Origin: Devosia oryzisoli
GTDB lineage: Bacteria; Pseudomonadota; Alphaproteobacteria; Rhizobiales; Devosiaceae
Length of the DNA stretch: 64,000 nt
Assembly: GCF_014837245.1 (NCBI RefSeq)
Contig: NZ_JACYFU010000002.1
Location: forward strand, 496,001 to 560,000
Direction: 5' to 3'
Shown here: one piece after another, positions 16,572 to 24,205 of the stretch
Position numbering within the stretch: position 1 is the first letter of the stretch
Layout: each line of letters begins with the position of its first letter
Program-made: the position numbers and the translations under genes
The notes under the pieces: generated by a model
What the model was told of the DNA's origin: nothing
What the model saw: only the letters and a program-made list of their open reading frames with translations
Databases searched by the model: none

Positions 16572-16577
16572 GGTGCG

Positions 16578-16787
16578 GTGGTGACCAGTTCAGCGGAACG
16601 GCAGCGCCGGCATCGGCAGCGACAGCGCCAGGGCAAGCGCGTCATGACAGTCGAGGTGGACGTGGCCCATGTCGAGGCGGTGCTGTCTGAGGCCGGGCAT
16701 TTGCCGCCCGCAGGCACCGACGACCCGGAAACCTTGCGCCGGGCGCTGGAGCGCGCAATCGACGGCTGGCAGGTGGTCAAGGTGTGA
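16578..16787 (+). CDS. Small basic element protein, unknown function
   Basis: A 69-residue protein starting at GTG 16578 (or the adjacent GTG 16581) with a very basic amino end (ERQRRHRQRQRQGKRVM), then VEVDVAHVEAVLSEAGHL and a helix RRALERAIDGWQVV. Small proteins of this pattern precede or follow capsid genes in Rhizobiales prophages. A TGAGG motif lies upstream. Nucleic-acid binding is plausible. Confidence 0.5.
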   Translation: MVTSSAERQRRHRQRQRQGKRVMTVEVDVAHVEAVLSEAGHLPPAGTDDPETLRRALERAIDGWQVVKV

Positions 16788-16853
16788 CGCGTAACGCCAC
16801 GGCTTTTCCGAACGTGGCATGATTCGACCAACATCAATTCGGAGATACCAGCA

Positions 16854-17906
16854 TTGAAAGCCCTCTTGAGCGTGGCGGATCGCTATTCCGTCGATAGTGC
16901 CGGCATTGCCCAGATCGCCCGCGTGAAGGGCCTGGCGGCCGATGGCCAAGGCGATACCCAAACCATCGCTGCTAGCATGGCCTCGGACCGCGTGCAGCGG
17001 TTTCTGAAGGCGGCCGTTGGCGGCATTGGCACGGACGAAACCGCGCTGGTGGATCAGAGCGTCATCGTTGGCGCCTTTGTCGAGCTGATGAAGCGTGACA
17101 GCGTGTTCTATGCCCTCTTGGCGGACGGCATGGTCCGCTTGCCACTGCGCACCTGGGTCGAAATGCTTGCCATGCAGGCGACCGGCTGGATCGTGGGAGA
17201 AGGCCAGCCAATCCCCGTCACCAGCGCTGGTTTCGATCGGACCTATCTGGAGCCCATCAAAGCCGCCTCACTCGCCGTGGTAACCCGGGAACTGCTCAAG
17301 GCGGGCAGTGCCGAGGCGATCTTGACCAGAGCGCTGCGCCTGGCTGTTGGCGCGGCCGTCGACACCGAGTTCTTCGCCCATGCGATTGACGGTGACACGA
17401 CTGCCATTCCATCGACCGGTGGCGATCTCGATAGCATCGCAGCGGACCTGAAAGCACTGCTCGACGCAGTCGCGCCGACCACGGCAAGCCGCTTGGTGCT
17501 GGCCATCGATCCTCCGATCCAGAGGGCGGCATCAATGGTGCTCAACTTGGCGGGCGGCTTCGCCTTCCCCGACTTGACCCCAACCGGTGGCACCATCAAG
17601 GGCATTCCGGCCATGCCGTCCAGTTCCATCGGCGCTGGCAAGGTAGCGCTGCTCGATGCATCTCGGTTTGCAGGCCAGAGCGAAAACATCGACATCGACG
17701 CCAGCGGCCAGGCCACCGTCGAAATGCTCGACGCGGCGCTTCAGCAAAACGCAATCACCGGCGCCGGCGCTGCGCAAGTCAGCATGTTCCAGACGGGAGC
17801 TGTGGCGCTTAAGGCGGTGGCCATGTTCGGCGTTCATCGCCTCGAGAATAGCGCCTCGGCCGTTGTCACTGGCGCCACCTGGGGCGGCGCATACTCGGGG
17901 AGCTGA
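16854..17906 (+). CDS. HK97-type phage major capsid protein
   Basis: The 350-residue protein carries the central pattern of HK97-fold capsids: VDQSVIVGAFVELMKRDSVF, then GMVRLPLRTWVEM, a GWIVGEGQPIPVTSAGFDR loop and LKAGSAEAILTRALRLAVGAAVDTEFF. About 60 residues precede this core, less than the roughly 100-residue scaffolding delta domain of HK97, so scaffolding may be separate or reduced. The start is TTG 16854, with GGAG nine bases upstream. It precedes the protease gene, the reverse of the usual portal-protease-capsid order, and no portal gene is present. Confidence 0.85.
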   Translation: MKALLSVADRYSVDSAGIAQIARVKGLAADGQGDTQTIAASMASDRVQRFLKAAVGGIGTDETALVDQSVIVGAFVELMKRDSVFYALLADGMVRLPLRTWVEMLAMQATGWIVGEGQPIPVTSAGFDRTYLEPIKAASLAVVTRELLKAGSAEAILTRALRLAVGAAVDTEFFAHAIDGDTTAIPSTGGDLDSIAADLKALLDAVAPTTASRLVLAIDPPIQRAASMVLNLAGGFAFPDLTPTGGTIKGIPAMPSSSIGAGKVALLDASRFAGQSENIDIDASGQATVEMLDAALQQNAITGAGAAQVSMFQTGAVALKAVAMFGVHRLENSASAVVTGATWGGAYSGS

Positions 17907-17910
17907 CATC

Positions 17911-18630
17911 ATGGACCGCGCCTACAGCCTCTTGACCGTCAAGGCGGTGGACGAAGAAGCCCGCACCATTGAGGGCTGGGCAACGACGCCCAGCGTGGAC
18001 CGTGTGGGCGACATTATCGAGCCGTTGGGCGTGAAGTTCAAAAACCCGTCCCCGCTGCTTTGGATGCATCGCCATGACCAGCCCGTGGGCACGGTGAATT
18101 TCCAGCGGCCGACCAAGGAAGGCGTCAAGTTTACAGCCCAATTGCCGAAGGTCACCGACGCCGGCACGTTCCGAGACCGCGTGGACGAGGCATGGCATTC
18201 GGTGCGCGCTGGTGTGGTGCGCGCCGTGTCCATCGGCTTCCGTGCCCTGGACGGAGCCGTAGAGGCCCTGCCAGGCGGCGGAGCCCGGTTCAAGAGGGTC
18301 GAGGTGCTGGAGCTGTCCCTAGTCAGCGTCCCGGCCAACCAGGACGCCACCATCACGGCCGTGAAGTTCTACGACGAGAAAGGCGAACGGCCAGAGGCGC
18401 CTGTTCATGGTGGAGTGGCGTACCCCCGCGACCTTCCTCCTGAAACCCGGGATCTGATCATGACGGGTTATGTCGAACAGAGGATGGCGGACTTTCGACA
18501 GAAGGTCGGCGCCGGCACAAAGCAGCCCGCGACCATGGAGCTCCTGATGCACCAGCAATTCACCGTGGCTCTGCACATGCGCTGGCAGGGAGAACGCATT
18601 GCGGAGCTTGAGCGGAGGCTGGGCCTATGA
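17911..18630 (+). CDS. HK97-type prohead protease (S78 family)
   Basis: The 239-residue protein resembles prohead maturation proteases: IEGWATTPSVDRVGDIIEP at the start, LLWMHRHDQPVG with the candidate catalytic His, VRAVSIGF with the candidate Ser, and VLELSLVSVPANQDATI with the third acidic position. Family enzymes cleave scaffold or delta domains during head maturation. It begins four bases after the capsid stop, and its own stop overlaps the next start (ATGA). The C-terminal 60 residues (from GVAYPRDLP) are a helical extension of unknown role. Confidence 0.88.
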   Translation: MDRAYSLLTVKAVDEEARTIEGWATTPSVDRVGDIIEPLGVKFKNPSPLLWMHRHDQPVGTVNFQRPTKEGVKFTAQLPKVTDAGTFRDRVDEAWHSVRAGVVRAVSIGFRALDGAVEALPGGGARFKRVEVLELSLVSVPANQDATITAVKFYDEKGERPEAPVHGGVAYPRDLPPETRDLIMTGYVEQRMADFRQKVGAGTKQPATMELLMHQQFTVALHMRWQGERIAELERRLGL

Positions 18631-18881
18631 ACACGCGCCATGTTGCTCATGGTGGCGCGCAAGCCGGGGCGGCCGAAGATCGAGCCGGGCGCCCCGGCAA
18701 TATTCTCTACGCCCTCACGCCAGAACAGTTTGACCTGATGGGCAAGGTGAGCGCCGAAGCAGTGGCCGAATTCATGATTTTCCACCAGCGCAAACCCGAT
18801 CAGGCGGAACTGCGGTGGATCGTCCATCACATCGCCCGCGCCATCCTGGCGCCTGATGCGCCCAGCTACCGGGTGCAATGA
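18627..18881 (+). CDS. Small element protein downstream of protease, unknown function
   Basis: An 84-residue product (MNTRHVAHGGAQAGAAEDRA...) with two predicted helices (TPEQFDLMGKVSAEAVAEFM; AELRWIVHHIARAIL). It is translationally coupled to the protease gene. Not recognised. Confidence 0.5.
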   Translation: MNTRHVAHGGAQAGAAEDRAGRPGNILYALTPEQFDLMGKVSAEAVAEFMIFHQRKPDQAELRWIVHHIARAILAPDAPSYRVQ

Positions 18882-18980
18882 TGGGGGGCGGGGCGGGCGA
18901 AAGTCTGGAAGCCCCTCGCTTTCCGGACCCACGGCGGCCTCATCCGCAGAATCTGCGCGCGCGGTTGGAATAAATTGGAA

Positions 18981-19076
18981 ACCCCTACCGAAACCCCGAC
19001 CGGAATCTGAAATGCCATACAAACCAACGGGTATGAAGGCAGGGCGACCCAAGAAAACCCCTACCAAAACCCCGAC
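18981..19076. repeat. Direct 20-mer repeat flanking the start of a DNA-binding-like small gene
   Basis: ACCCCTACCGAAACCCCGAC at 18981-19000 recurs at 19057-19076 with one mismatch, 76 bp apart. The first copy is just upstream of the small gene at 19012, the second inside its first codons. Could be a recognition site (for example for packaging) or a small duplication. Confidence 0.5.
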
Positions 19077-19299
19077 GCCCAAGCTGGCACCGGTGGAGCC
19101 GGTCGAGATCGATCCGCGCGCTGTCCTGGCAGAGATCGCCGCTGACAAGGAAGCGCCCGCTGGCGCCCGCGTCCAGGCCGCCAAGGCGCTGATGGGGCGG
19201 CCAGGTCAGCCCCCAGCCCAACCAGACGACGAACCGCCCATGGACGAGGTGACGCGCCGCGCCCTGGCAATCATGCAGAGATCAGGAAGGCCAAACTGA
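19012..19299 (+). CDS. Small basic protein with AT-hook-like start; possible small-terminase analogue
   Basis: The 95-residue protein begins MPYKPTGMKAGRPKKTPTKT, with a GRPKK AT-hook-like motif, then IDPRAVLAEIAADKEAPAGARVQAAKALMG, a helical segment whose pattern I associate with small terminase-like phage proteins. Its stop overlaps the next ATG (TGATG). Phage satellites often encode a small terminase that redirects a helper's packaging motor; that role here is conjecture. Confidence 0.45.
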   Translation: MPYKPTGMKAGRPKKTPTKTPTPKLAPVEPVEIDPRAVLAEIAADKEAPAGARVQAAKALMGRPGQPPAQPDDEPPMDEVTRRALAIMQRSGRPN

Positions 19300-19685
19300 T
19301 GACCCAAGCCGAAGACCGAATCGTCATTCTCGAAACCTACCGTGGTGTCGGCATCCATGATCAGCAGCCCCGAGAGCGCATCGAGGGGGTGGTGAAACCC
19401 GCCATCGATCGCGTTCTGGGCATTGGCGACGTCAAGCGCCTGGCGGACTATGCCGCCGATACCGGCAACCCGCCCGAGGCTCGCTTGCTGGCATCAGCCA
19501 GGGTCGAGGCTATGTGGGAGCTGGCGGCCGAAAGTCGGGAGCTACGACCGGACATTGACCTAGCAGTGGTCAAGGCAAGCGTGGCGGGACTGCAAAGCAT
19601 GCGGTGGCGGAGCTCGCAATACTACGGGAGCCTGCTCGACAGGCGTGACGGGCCTGGTCAGCGCCGGCAGGTCCCTCGGACTTAG
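19299..19685 (+). CDS. Element protein, unknown function
   Basis: A 128-residue, mostly helical protein (MTQAEDRIVILETYRGVGIH; ARLLASARVEAMWELAAESR). It is the last gene of the rightward operon and ends tail-to-tail with the DUF4145 gene, overlapping it by four bases. No family recognised; head completion or packaging accessory roles would fit its place. Confidence 0.55.
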   Translation: MTQAEDRIVILETYRGVGIHDQQPRERIEGVVKPAIDRVLGIGDVKRLADYAADTGNPPEARLLASARVEAMWELAAESRELRPDIDLAVVKASVAGLQSMRWRSSQYYGSLLDRRDGPGQRRQVPRT

Positions 19686-20455
19686 TTTTGCTCTTCAGGT
19701 GACGGGAGTGCGGCCGGCATTTCTGGCCGTGATTTTCTGGCTGCCTGCTTCGCCCCGTCAATCTTTAGAATTCGGGCCAGTTTCTCTTGTCGAGTGTGCC
19801 TCGCCACATACCACTCGTCAAAAAGCATTTCTATTAGGTCGATCAAGGCCTGCGCTTCCCCGGCGTCCACATCGACAATAACGTTGATGTCGGACTCCAT
19901 GTGCGCGCCGATGTTGCCGATTTTCCGGATCGCATGAATGGCAGCGATAGTCTCTTCTTCAACGCCTTTTGGGGCGGTACCGTCTTTGAGCCGGGCTTCT
20001 AAGGTCGTGATCTCTGTAAACAGGTTCTTTTCCACAATTCCACAGAAGTCGTGGAGCATTCCCTGCAGAGCGCGGCGAGAGAGGGTTGCCGACGCCTTTG
20101 GGCTGTCCGCCAGTATTAGGCAAGCTTCCTCGTAGTCTTCCCTTATTGGGGAGGGGATGTACTCCGGCTGAGGCTTCGCACTTGAGCGAGGGGCTAGTCG
20201 CACGCGCACGATTTCTCCCGTACTTTTGTAGCCAGTCCCCGCGCCTCCCACGTAGCTCACTGCGTTGAGCGACACGTCTAGGGTTACCAGATTGCAGTCA
20301 TCGTTCACGCAGCGGATTGCCGTGTGCCACAAGCCGACGGTGCCGTGAACGGTCTTACCTATGCGGAGCGGATCGACGTACCGGCTCATATTGTCGGCGG
20401 AAAGTATCTGGCGGTAGCCGCAAAAAGGGCAAGTCCATTGCGCGTCGTTGGCCAT
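19682..20455 (-). CDS. DUF4145-type protein with N-terminal zinc ribbon, island cargo
   Basis: The 257-residue protein has a zinc-ribbon start (WTCPFCGYRQ and CVNDDC) and a DUF4145-like helical domain: EACLILADSPKASATLSRRALQGML, then EETIAAIHAIRKIGNIGAH, the R-x2-GN-x-(A/G)AH hallmark. DUF4145 occurs in restriction enzymes and as a stand-alone protein in islands and is suspected in defence. It is transcribed against the structural operon and is the outermost gene at attR, the usual place for cargo. Confidence 0.75.
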   Translation of the reverse strand: MANDAQWTCPFCGYRQILSADNMSRYVDPLRIGKTVHGTVGLWHTAIRCVNDDCNLVTLDVSLNAVSYVGGAGTGYKSTGEIVRVRLAPRSSAKPQPEYIPSPIREDYEEACLILADSPKASATLSRRALQGMLHDFCGIVEKNLFTEITTLEARLKDGTAPKGVEEETIAAIHAIRKIGNIGAHMESDINVIVDVDAGEAQALIDLIEMLFDEWYVARHTRQEKLARILKIDGAKQAARKSRPEMPAALPSPEEQN

Positions 20456-20644
20456 GTGTCCTCACATCTTCGGGGCATTATGCGCCATGCCGTTCATGTC
20501 GCGCCCTTGTCGCGTGGCGCTGCCGTACGATAGCGGACGTTGCTGGATTCTCAATGACTTAGCTGAACGCAACATGCGCGACATGAAACGCGGCACACTC
20601 AGCCGAGATGCTTGTTCAAGTCACTGATTTTATTGAGAAAATTG

Positions 20645-20694
20645 TGGTGCCCAGAGCCGGAATCGAACCAGCGACACGCGGATTTTCAATCCGC
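20645..20694. repeat. attR: 50-bp repeat within tRNA-Phe
   Basis: Identical base for base to 10397-10446. It spans from the CCA end of tRNA-Phe to the anticodon stem, so the integrated copy restores a full tRNA gene. Confidence 0.93.
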
Positions 20695-20720
20695 TGCTCT
20701 ACCAACTGAGCTATCTGGGC
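20645..20720 (-). tRNA. tRNA-Phe (anticodon GAA)
   Basis: The minus strand folds as a 76-nt tRNA: acceptor GCCCAGA/TCTGGGC, D-arm with AGCTCAGTTGGTAGAGC, anticodon arm GCGGATTGAAAATCCGC with loop anticodon GAA, T-arm with GGTTCGATTCC, discriminator A and encoded CCA. Integration site of the island; yacG and maf lie upstream of its 5' end. Confidence 0.97.
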
Positions 20721-20829
20721 ATCGGGCGAATGCGGCTGGGCCGCGAGCCACGGGCCTTATAGGGGATGGGTTTTTGCCGCGCAAGCGGGAAAAGGCGGTG
20801 TGGAAAACCGGCCTCCCTTCGGCGCCGTA

Positions 20830-21006
20830 TTACTCCTCGCCATCCCCATCTTCATCGGGTGTCTGGTCCCGAGCGGGGATTGCATAACCACCCGTCAGCC
20901 AGCGATGCAGGTCGATGTCGGCGCAGCGCTTCGAACAAAAGGGCTTGTACTGGCTGTCTGCGGGTTTGCCACAAATCGGACAGGTCTTGCCGGGAAGAGG
21001 CACCAT
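20830..21006 (-). CDS. yacG: DNA gyrase inhibitor YacG
   Basis: The 58-residue protein contains the YacG zinc motif C-x2-C...C-x3-C (TCPICGKPADSQYKPFCSKRCADIDLHRWL) and an acidic tail. YacG binds GyrB and blocks DNA binding by gyrase in E. coli. Its ATG shares a base with the maf stop (TGATG), the common yacG-maf arrangement of alphaproteobacteria. Confidence 0.92.
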   Translation of the reverse strand: MVPLPGKTCPICGKPADSQYKPFCSKRCADIDLHRWLTGGYAIPARDQTPDEDGDGEE

Positions 21007-21647
21007 CAGACGCCCGAACTGCTCGACTGGTTGAGCCAGTTGAAGTGAACCGGGTAGCCTTCACCCGCCAGCAGTTGTGCGGTTTCGTGCAGCGGCAGTC
21101 CGACGACACCTGAATAGGAGCCGACGAGCTTGACCACAAACGCGCCGGCAATGCCCTGGATGGCATACCCCCCCGCCTTGTCCCGCCACTCGGCGCTGGC
21201 AAGATAGGCTTCCATTTCCCTGGTCGAGAGACGCTTGAAGCGAATGCGCGTCTCCACCATCCGGTGGCGCTTGGCTCCCGAAGCGGTGAGCAGGGTCACG
21301 CCGGTGTACACCCGATGCGTGCGACCCGACAGCATGCGCAGGCAGTCGGTGGCCTCTTCCATGGTTTCGGCTTTGGGCAAGACCCGCCGCCCTACGGCGA
21401 CAACCGTATCTGCCCCCAGGACCATGGCATTTGCGCCAAAGCCGGCGATGCGCGCCTTGTGCTGGGCTGTCAGGGCCTTGAGGTCGGCGAGGCGCGCAGC
21501 AAGCTTGCGCGGCAATTCGCCTTTTTCCGGGGTTTCATCGACGTGAGCCGGCACCAGATGCTCGGGTTCTACACCGATCTGGTTGAGCAGGGCGAGCCGG
21601 CGCGGCGAAGCCGAGGCCAGAATAAGGTCCGGACGGCTGGCGGCCAT
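21006..21647 (-). CDS. maf: Maf-family nucleoside triphosphate pyrophosphatase
   Basis: Maf proteins hydrolyse non-canonical or modified nucleotides (dTTP/UTP or m7GTP subfamilies) and in some bacteria inhibit septum formation. The 213-residue sequence has the amino-terminal [14 protein letters not shown], central VLGADTVVA, and [10 protein letters not shown] with [11 protein letters not shown] near the end, covering the known active-site motifs. It follows infA and is coupled to yacG. Confidence 0.93.
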   Translation of the reverse strand: MAASRPDLILASASPRRLALLNQIGVEPEHLVPAHVDETPEKGELPRKLAARLADLKALTAQHKARIAGFGANAMVLGADTVVAVGRRVLPKAETMEEATDCLRMLSGRTHRVYTGVTLLTASGAKRHRMVETRIRFKRLSTREMEAYLASAEWRDKAGGYAIQGIAGAFVVKLVGSYSGVVGLPLHETAQLLAGEGYPVHFNWLNQSSSSGV

Positions 21648-21651
21648 GGGA

Positions 21652-21870
21652 TTACTTGAAACGGTAGGTGATGCGACCCTTGGTCAGGTCGTAGGGGGTC
21701 ATTTCGCACAGCACCTTGTCGCCGGCGAGGACGCGGATGCGGTTCTTGCGCATGCGGCCGGCGGTGTGGGCGATGATCTCGTGATCGTTTTCAAGCTTGA
21801 CCCGAAAGGTCGCGTTGGGAAGCAATTCCGTCACCACGCCCGGAAATTCGAGCACTTCTTCCTTGGCCAT
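21652..21870 (-). CDS. infA: Translation initiation factor IF-1
   Basis: IF-1 binds the ribosomal A site during initiation. The 72-residue length and OB-fold sequence ([20 protein letters not shown]...[13 protein letters not shown]) are standard. It starts 4 bp before the maf start and follows the UPF0262/phosphatase fusion. An RBS (AGGAGAC) precedes it. Confidence 0.97.
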   Translation of the reverse strand: MAKEEVLEFPGVVTELLPNATFRVKLENDHEIIAHTAGRMRKNRIRVLAGDKVLCEMTPYDLTKGRITYRFK

Positions 21871-21945
21871 ACTGTCTCCTGAGAAGCCCCGCGCTCAGGT
21901 ATCTGGCACGCCGGGGCTGAAAAATCGCGCGGAACCTACTGCAAT

Positions 21946-22905
21946 TCAGCGGCTTTGTGAACCACCGGAAACCAGCGGCTCCAAACGCTCGCGCACGCGA
22001 CGCTCCAACGTGTCGCGCAGATTGCGATAGGCTTCGCTGACAAGATCGCGATTGCCCTCCACGATCGAGGGATCCTCGACCTGCCAATGCTCGATAGCGC
22101 CTGCTTCGAGATCCTTGCGGGCCACGGCGCCGGGAGCATCGTCGGAAAGGGTGACAACGAGATCGAAGTGATTGGCAACCAGTTCGTCCAAGATATGGGG
22201 CGTATGCACGCTCATATCAACGCCCACCTCCTCCATCACCTCATGTACGAAACTGTCGGCCTTGCCACCATTCACCCCGACCGAGCGCGCGATGATCCGC
22301 CCTGGAAAGGCCTTGCGGGCCAGGGCGGCGGCCATGGGCGAACGCACCGAATTCATCGAGCAGACGAACAGCACTGTGGGCAACTTGCTGGTCGCCTCGT
22401 CGATGCGCGAGGCGTAGGGCTGGACGGCGCAGATGAGGGTGAACAGGCGGCGCGCGGTGTTGAGATCGATGATCAGCTTGTTCTCGAGCCGGGTGCGCAG
22501 AAGCTCGGCGGCCTCGTTGTGCATGCCGCGCCGCGCCATGTCGACGGTTTCGATCTGGAAGGGCTGGGCAGATCGGATGGCCTCGTAATAGGCATCGCGA
22601 ATCCGGAAATAGTCTCGGATGAGGCGGCGGAACGGGGTCAGCGACAGATAATGCGCGGCGATCGGCTTGAACGTCTCCGGGTCCCGCACGTCGAGCAGAA
22701 TCGAATTCCCGATGATCGAGACGTGCAGAGCAAAGGGCCCCTCCGCGCTGACCCTCGCGGGTCGGAAGGAGTTGTCCTCGAGCAGATCGTAGATGGCAAT
22801 GCGCCACTCATGCACCTCGTCGGGATTGATGGAGGTGATGGTGTTGGGATCGAGCGTGACGGTAACCAGCCGATCCTTCTCACTGGGTGGCGTGGCGCGG
22901 GCCAT
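21946..22905 (-). CDS. UPF0262 protein fused to low-molecular-weight phosphatase
   Basis: Residues 10-165 match UPF0262 (WRIAIYDLLEDNSFRPA; HYLSLTPFRRLIRDYF; MARRGMHNEAAELL; NTARRLFTL). Residues 176-315 are a low-molecular-weight protein tyrosine phosphatase/arsenate-reductase fold with the loop C182-SMNSV-R188 and an EDPS segment near 277 that could supply the catalytic Asp. In other Rhizobiales these are usually two adjacent genes between hisD and infA. Here one frame spans both without a stop. Substrate unknown. It starts 3 bp after hisD ends. Confidence 0.88.
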   Translation of the reverse strand: MARATPPSEKDRLVTVTLDPNTITSINPDEVHEWRIAIYDLLEDNSFRPARVSAEGPFALHVSIIGNSILLDVRDPETFKPIAAHYLSLTPFRRLIRDYFRIRDAYYEAIRSAQPFQIETVDMARRGMHNEAAELLRTRLENKLIIDLNTARRLFTLICAVQPYASRIDEATSKLPTVLFVCSMNSVRSPMAAALARKAFPGRIIARSVGVNGGKADSFVHEVMEEVGVDMSVHTPHILDELVANHFDLVVTLSDDAPGAVARKDLEAGAIEHWQVEDPSIVEGNRDLVSEAYRNLRDTLERRVRERLEPLVSGGSQSR

Positions 22906-22908
22906 GCG

Positions 22909-24201
22909 TCACCGGTTGAGCCGGATGGAAATGGATCGCCCGTGCCCGTCAAGGCCTTCGACATTGGCAATAGTGACGGCCGCCTCGGCTAAAGCCGCCA
23001 GGGACGATGGGTCACAGCCGAGGATCGACGTGCGCTTCATGAAATCGAGCACACCCAAGCCGGACGCGAAGCGCGCTGACCGCGCGGTGGGTAGGACGTG
23101 GTTGGAGCCGCCGACATAATCGCCGATCGCTTCCGGCGTATGGTGCCCAAGGAATATCGCGCCCGCGTGCCGGATCGCGGAAAGCAGCGCCTGGGGGTCA
23201 TCCACGGCCAGTTCCACGTGCTCGGAAGCAATCCGGTTGGCCAGGGTGGTGGCAGTGTCCAGGCTGTCCACTGTGATGATGGCGCCGAACTCCTCCCAGC
23301 CCTCGCGCGCCAGTGCTTCCTTGGGGAGAAGCGCCAGCTGGCGATCAACCTCGCGATCGACGGCATCGGCGAGGCGCTGATCGGTGGTGATCAAAATGGA
23401 TTGCGCGCCGCCACCATGCTCGGCCTGCGCGATGAGATCAGCGGCGACCCATGCGGGATTGGCCGAGGCATCGGCAATGACAAGCACTTCCGATGGGCCC
23501 GCGATCATGTCGATACCGACCTGCCCGAATACCTGTCGCTTGGCGGCAGCAACGAAAGCGTTGCCCGGACCCACGACCTTATCCACCCGCGCGATGGTCG
23601 GGGTACCATAGGCCAGGGCCGCCACCGCCTGCGCGCCGCCGACGCGATAGATTTCGGTGACCCCGGCGATCTGCGCCGCGGCCAGGATAGCCGGATTGAT
23701 CTCGCCTTTGGGCGTGGGCACCACCATGGCGATGCGCGACACCCCGGCGACCTTGGCCGGAACGGCATTCATCAACACCGAGGAGGGGTAGGACGCGAGG
23801 CCACCCGGCACGTATATGCCGACGGCGTCCACTGCGGTCCAGCGCGAGCCGAGGATGACACCGAGCGCGTCGGTATAGACCTGATCCTGCGGCTTTTGCT
23901 TTTCATGGTGGGCGCGGATGCGATCATGCGCCGTCTGCAATGCAGCGCGTACCGTCTGCGGCACGGACGCGGCACCCCGAGCGATGCTCTCGGGGGTCAA
24001 CCGGAGGGTTTCGGCCGAGACCCCAGCCTGGTCAAAGCGGTTCGTGAGTTCCACCAGCGCTGCGTCGCCGCGTTCTCTTACGTCAGCAATGATCGCGGCC
24101 ACGATGTCGCCGACATCCTGGCTTGCTTCACGCTTGCCGGAAAGCAGGGCTGTGAAGCGCGTTTCGAAGTCGGCCTCTGCGCTGTCGAGACGAATGGGCA
24201 T
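22909..24201 (-). CDS. hisD: Histidinol dehydrogenase
   Basis: HisD oxidises L-histidinol to L-histidine in two NAD-dependent steps. The 430-residue protein has the expected length from ATG 24201 (MPIRLDSAEADF). Family motifs are visible: IYVPGGLASYPSSVLMNAVPA, VVGPGNAFVAAAKRQVFG, LIAQAEHGGGAQSILIT and GGSNHVLPT, which include the zinc-binding residues. It lies between a DUF2948 gene (4 bp upstream) and the UPF0262 fusion, an arrangement conserved in Rhizobiales rather than a his operon. Confidence 0.96.
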   Translation of the reverse strand: MPIRLDSAEADFETRFTALLSGKREASQDVGDIVAAIIADVRERGDAALVELTNRFDQAGVSAETLRLTPESIARGAASVPQTVRAALQTAHDRIRAHHEKQKPQDQVYTDALGVILGSRWTAVDAVGIYVPGGLASYPSSVLMNAVPAKVAGVSRIAMVVPTPKGEINPAILAAAQIAGVTEIYRVGGAQAVAALAYGTPTIARVDKVVGPGNAFVAAAKRQVFGQVGIDMIAGPSEVLVIADASANPAWVAADLIAQAEHGGGAQSILITTDQRLADAVDREVDRQLALLPKEALAREGWEEFGAIITVDSLDTATTLANRIASEHVELAVDDPQALLSAIRHAGAIFLGHHTPEAIGDYVGGSNHVLPTARSARFASGLGVLDFMKRTSILGCDPSSLAALAEAAVTIANVEGLDGHGRSISIRLNR

Positions 24202-24205
24202 GATC

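Larger units (their letters stand above)
10397..20694. mobile_element. Integrated phage-satellite-like element at tRNA-Phe
   Basis: A 10.3-kb island is bounded by perfect 50-bp direct repeats, the right one inside an intact tRNA-Phe. The left arm is transcribed leftward (ribbon-helix-helix regulator, Rap1a-like, membrane protein, integrase, DUF4238) and the central arm rightward (second regulator, small proteins, AlpA-like, initiator with iterons, DUF6074-like, capsid, protease, small proteins). A DUF4145 gene on the minus strand closes the right edge. No gene for large terminase, portal, tail, holin or endolysin is recognisable. Size and content fit a capsid-encoding phage satellite or a pared-down prophage. 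Confidence 0.88.

Noticed and set aside
18878..18973. 31-codon frame overlapping the end of the small gene after the protease
   Set aside because: Very short, Gly/Pro/Arg-rich and without recognisable features; cannot be supported as a gene.
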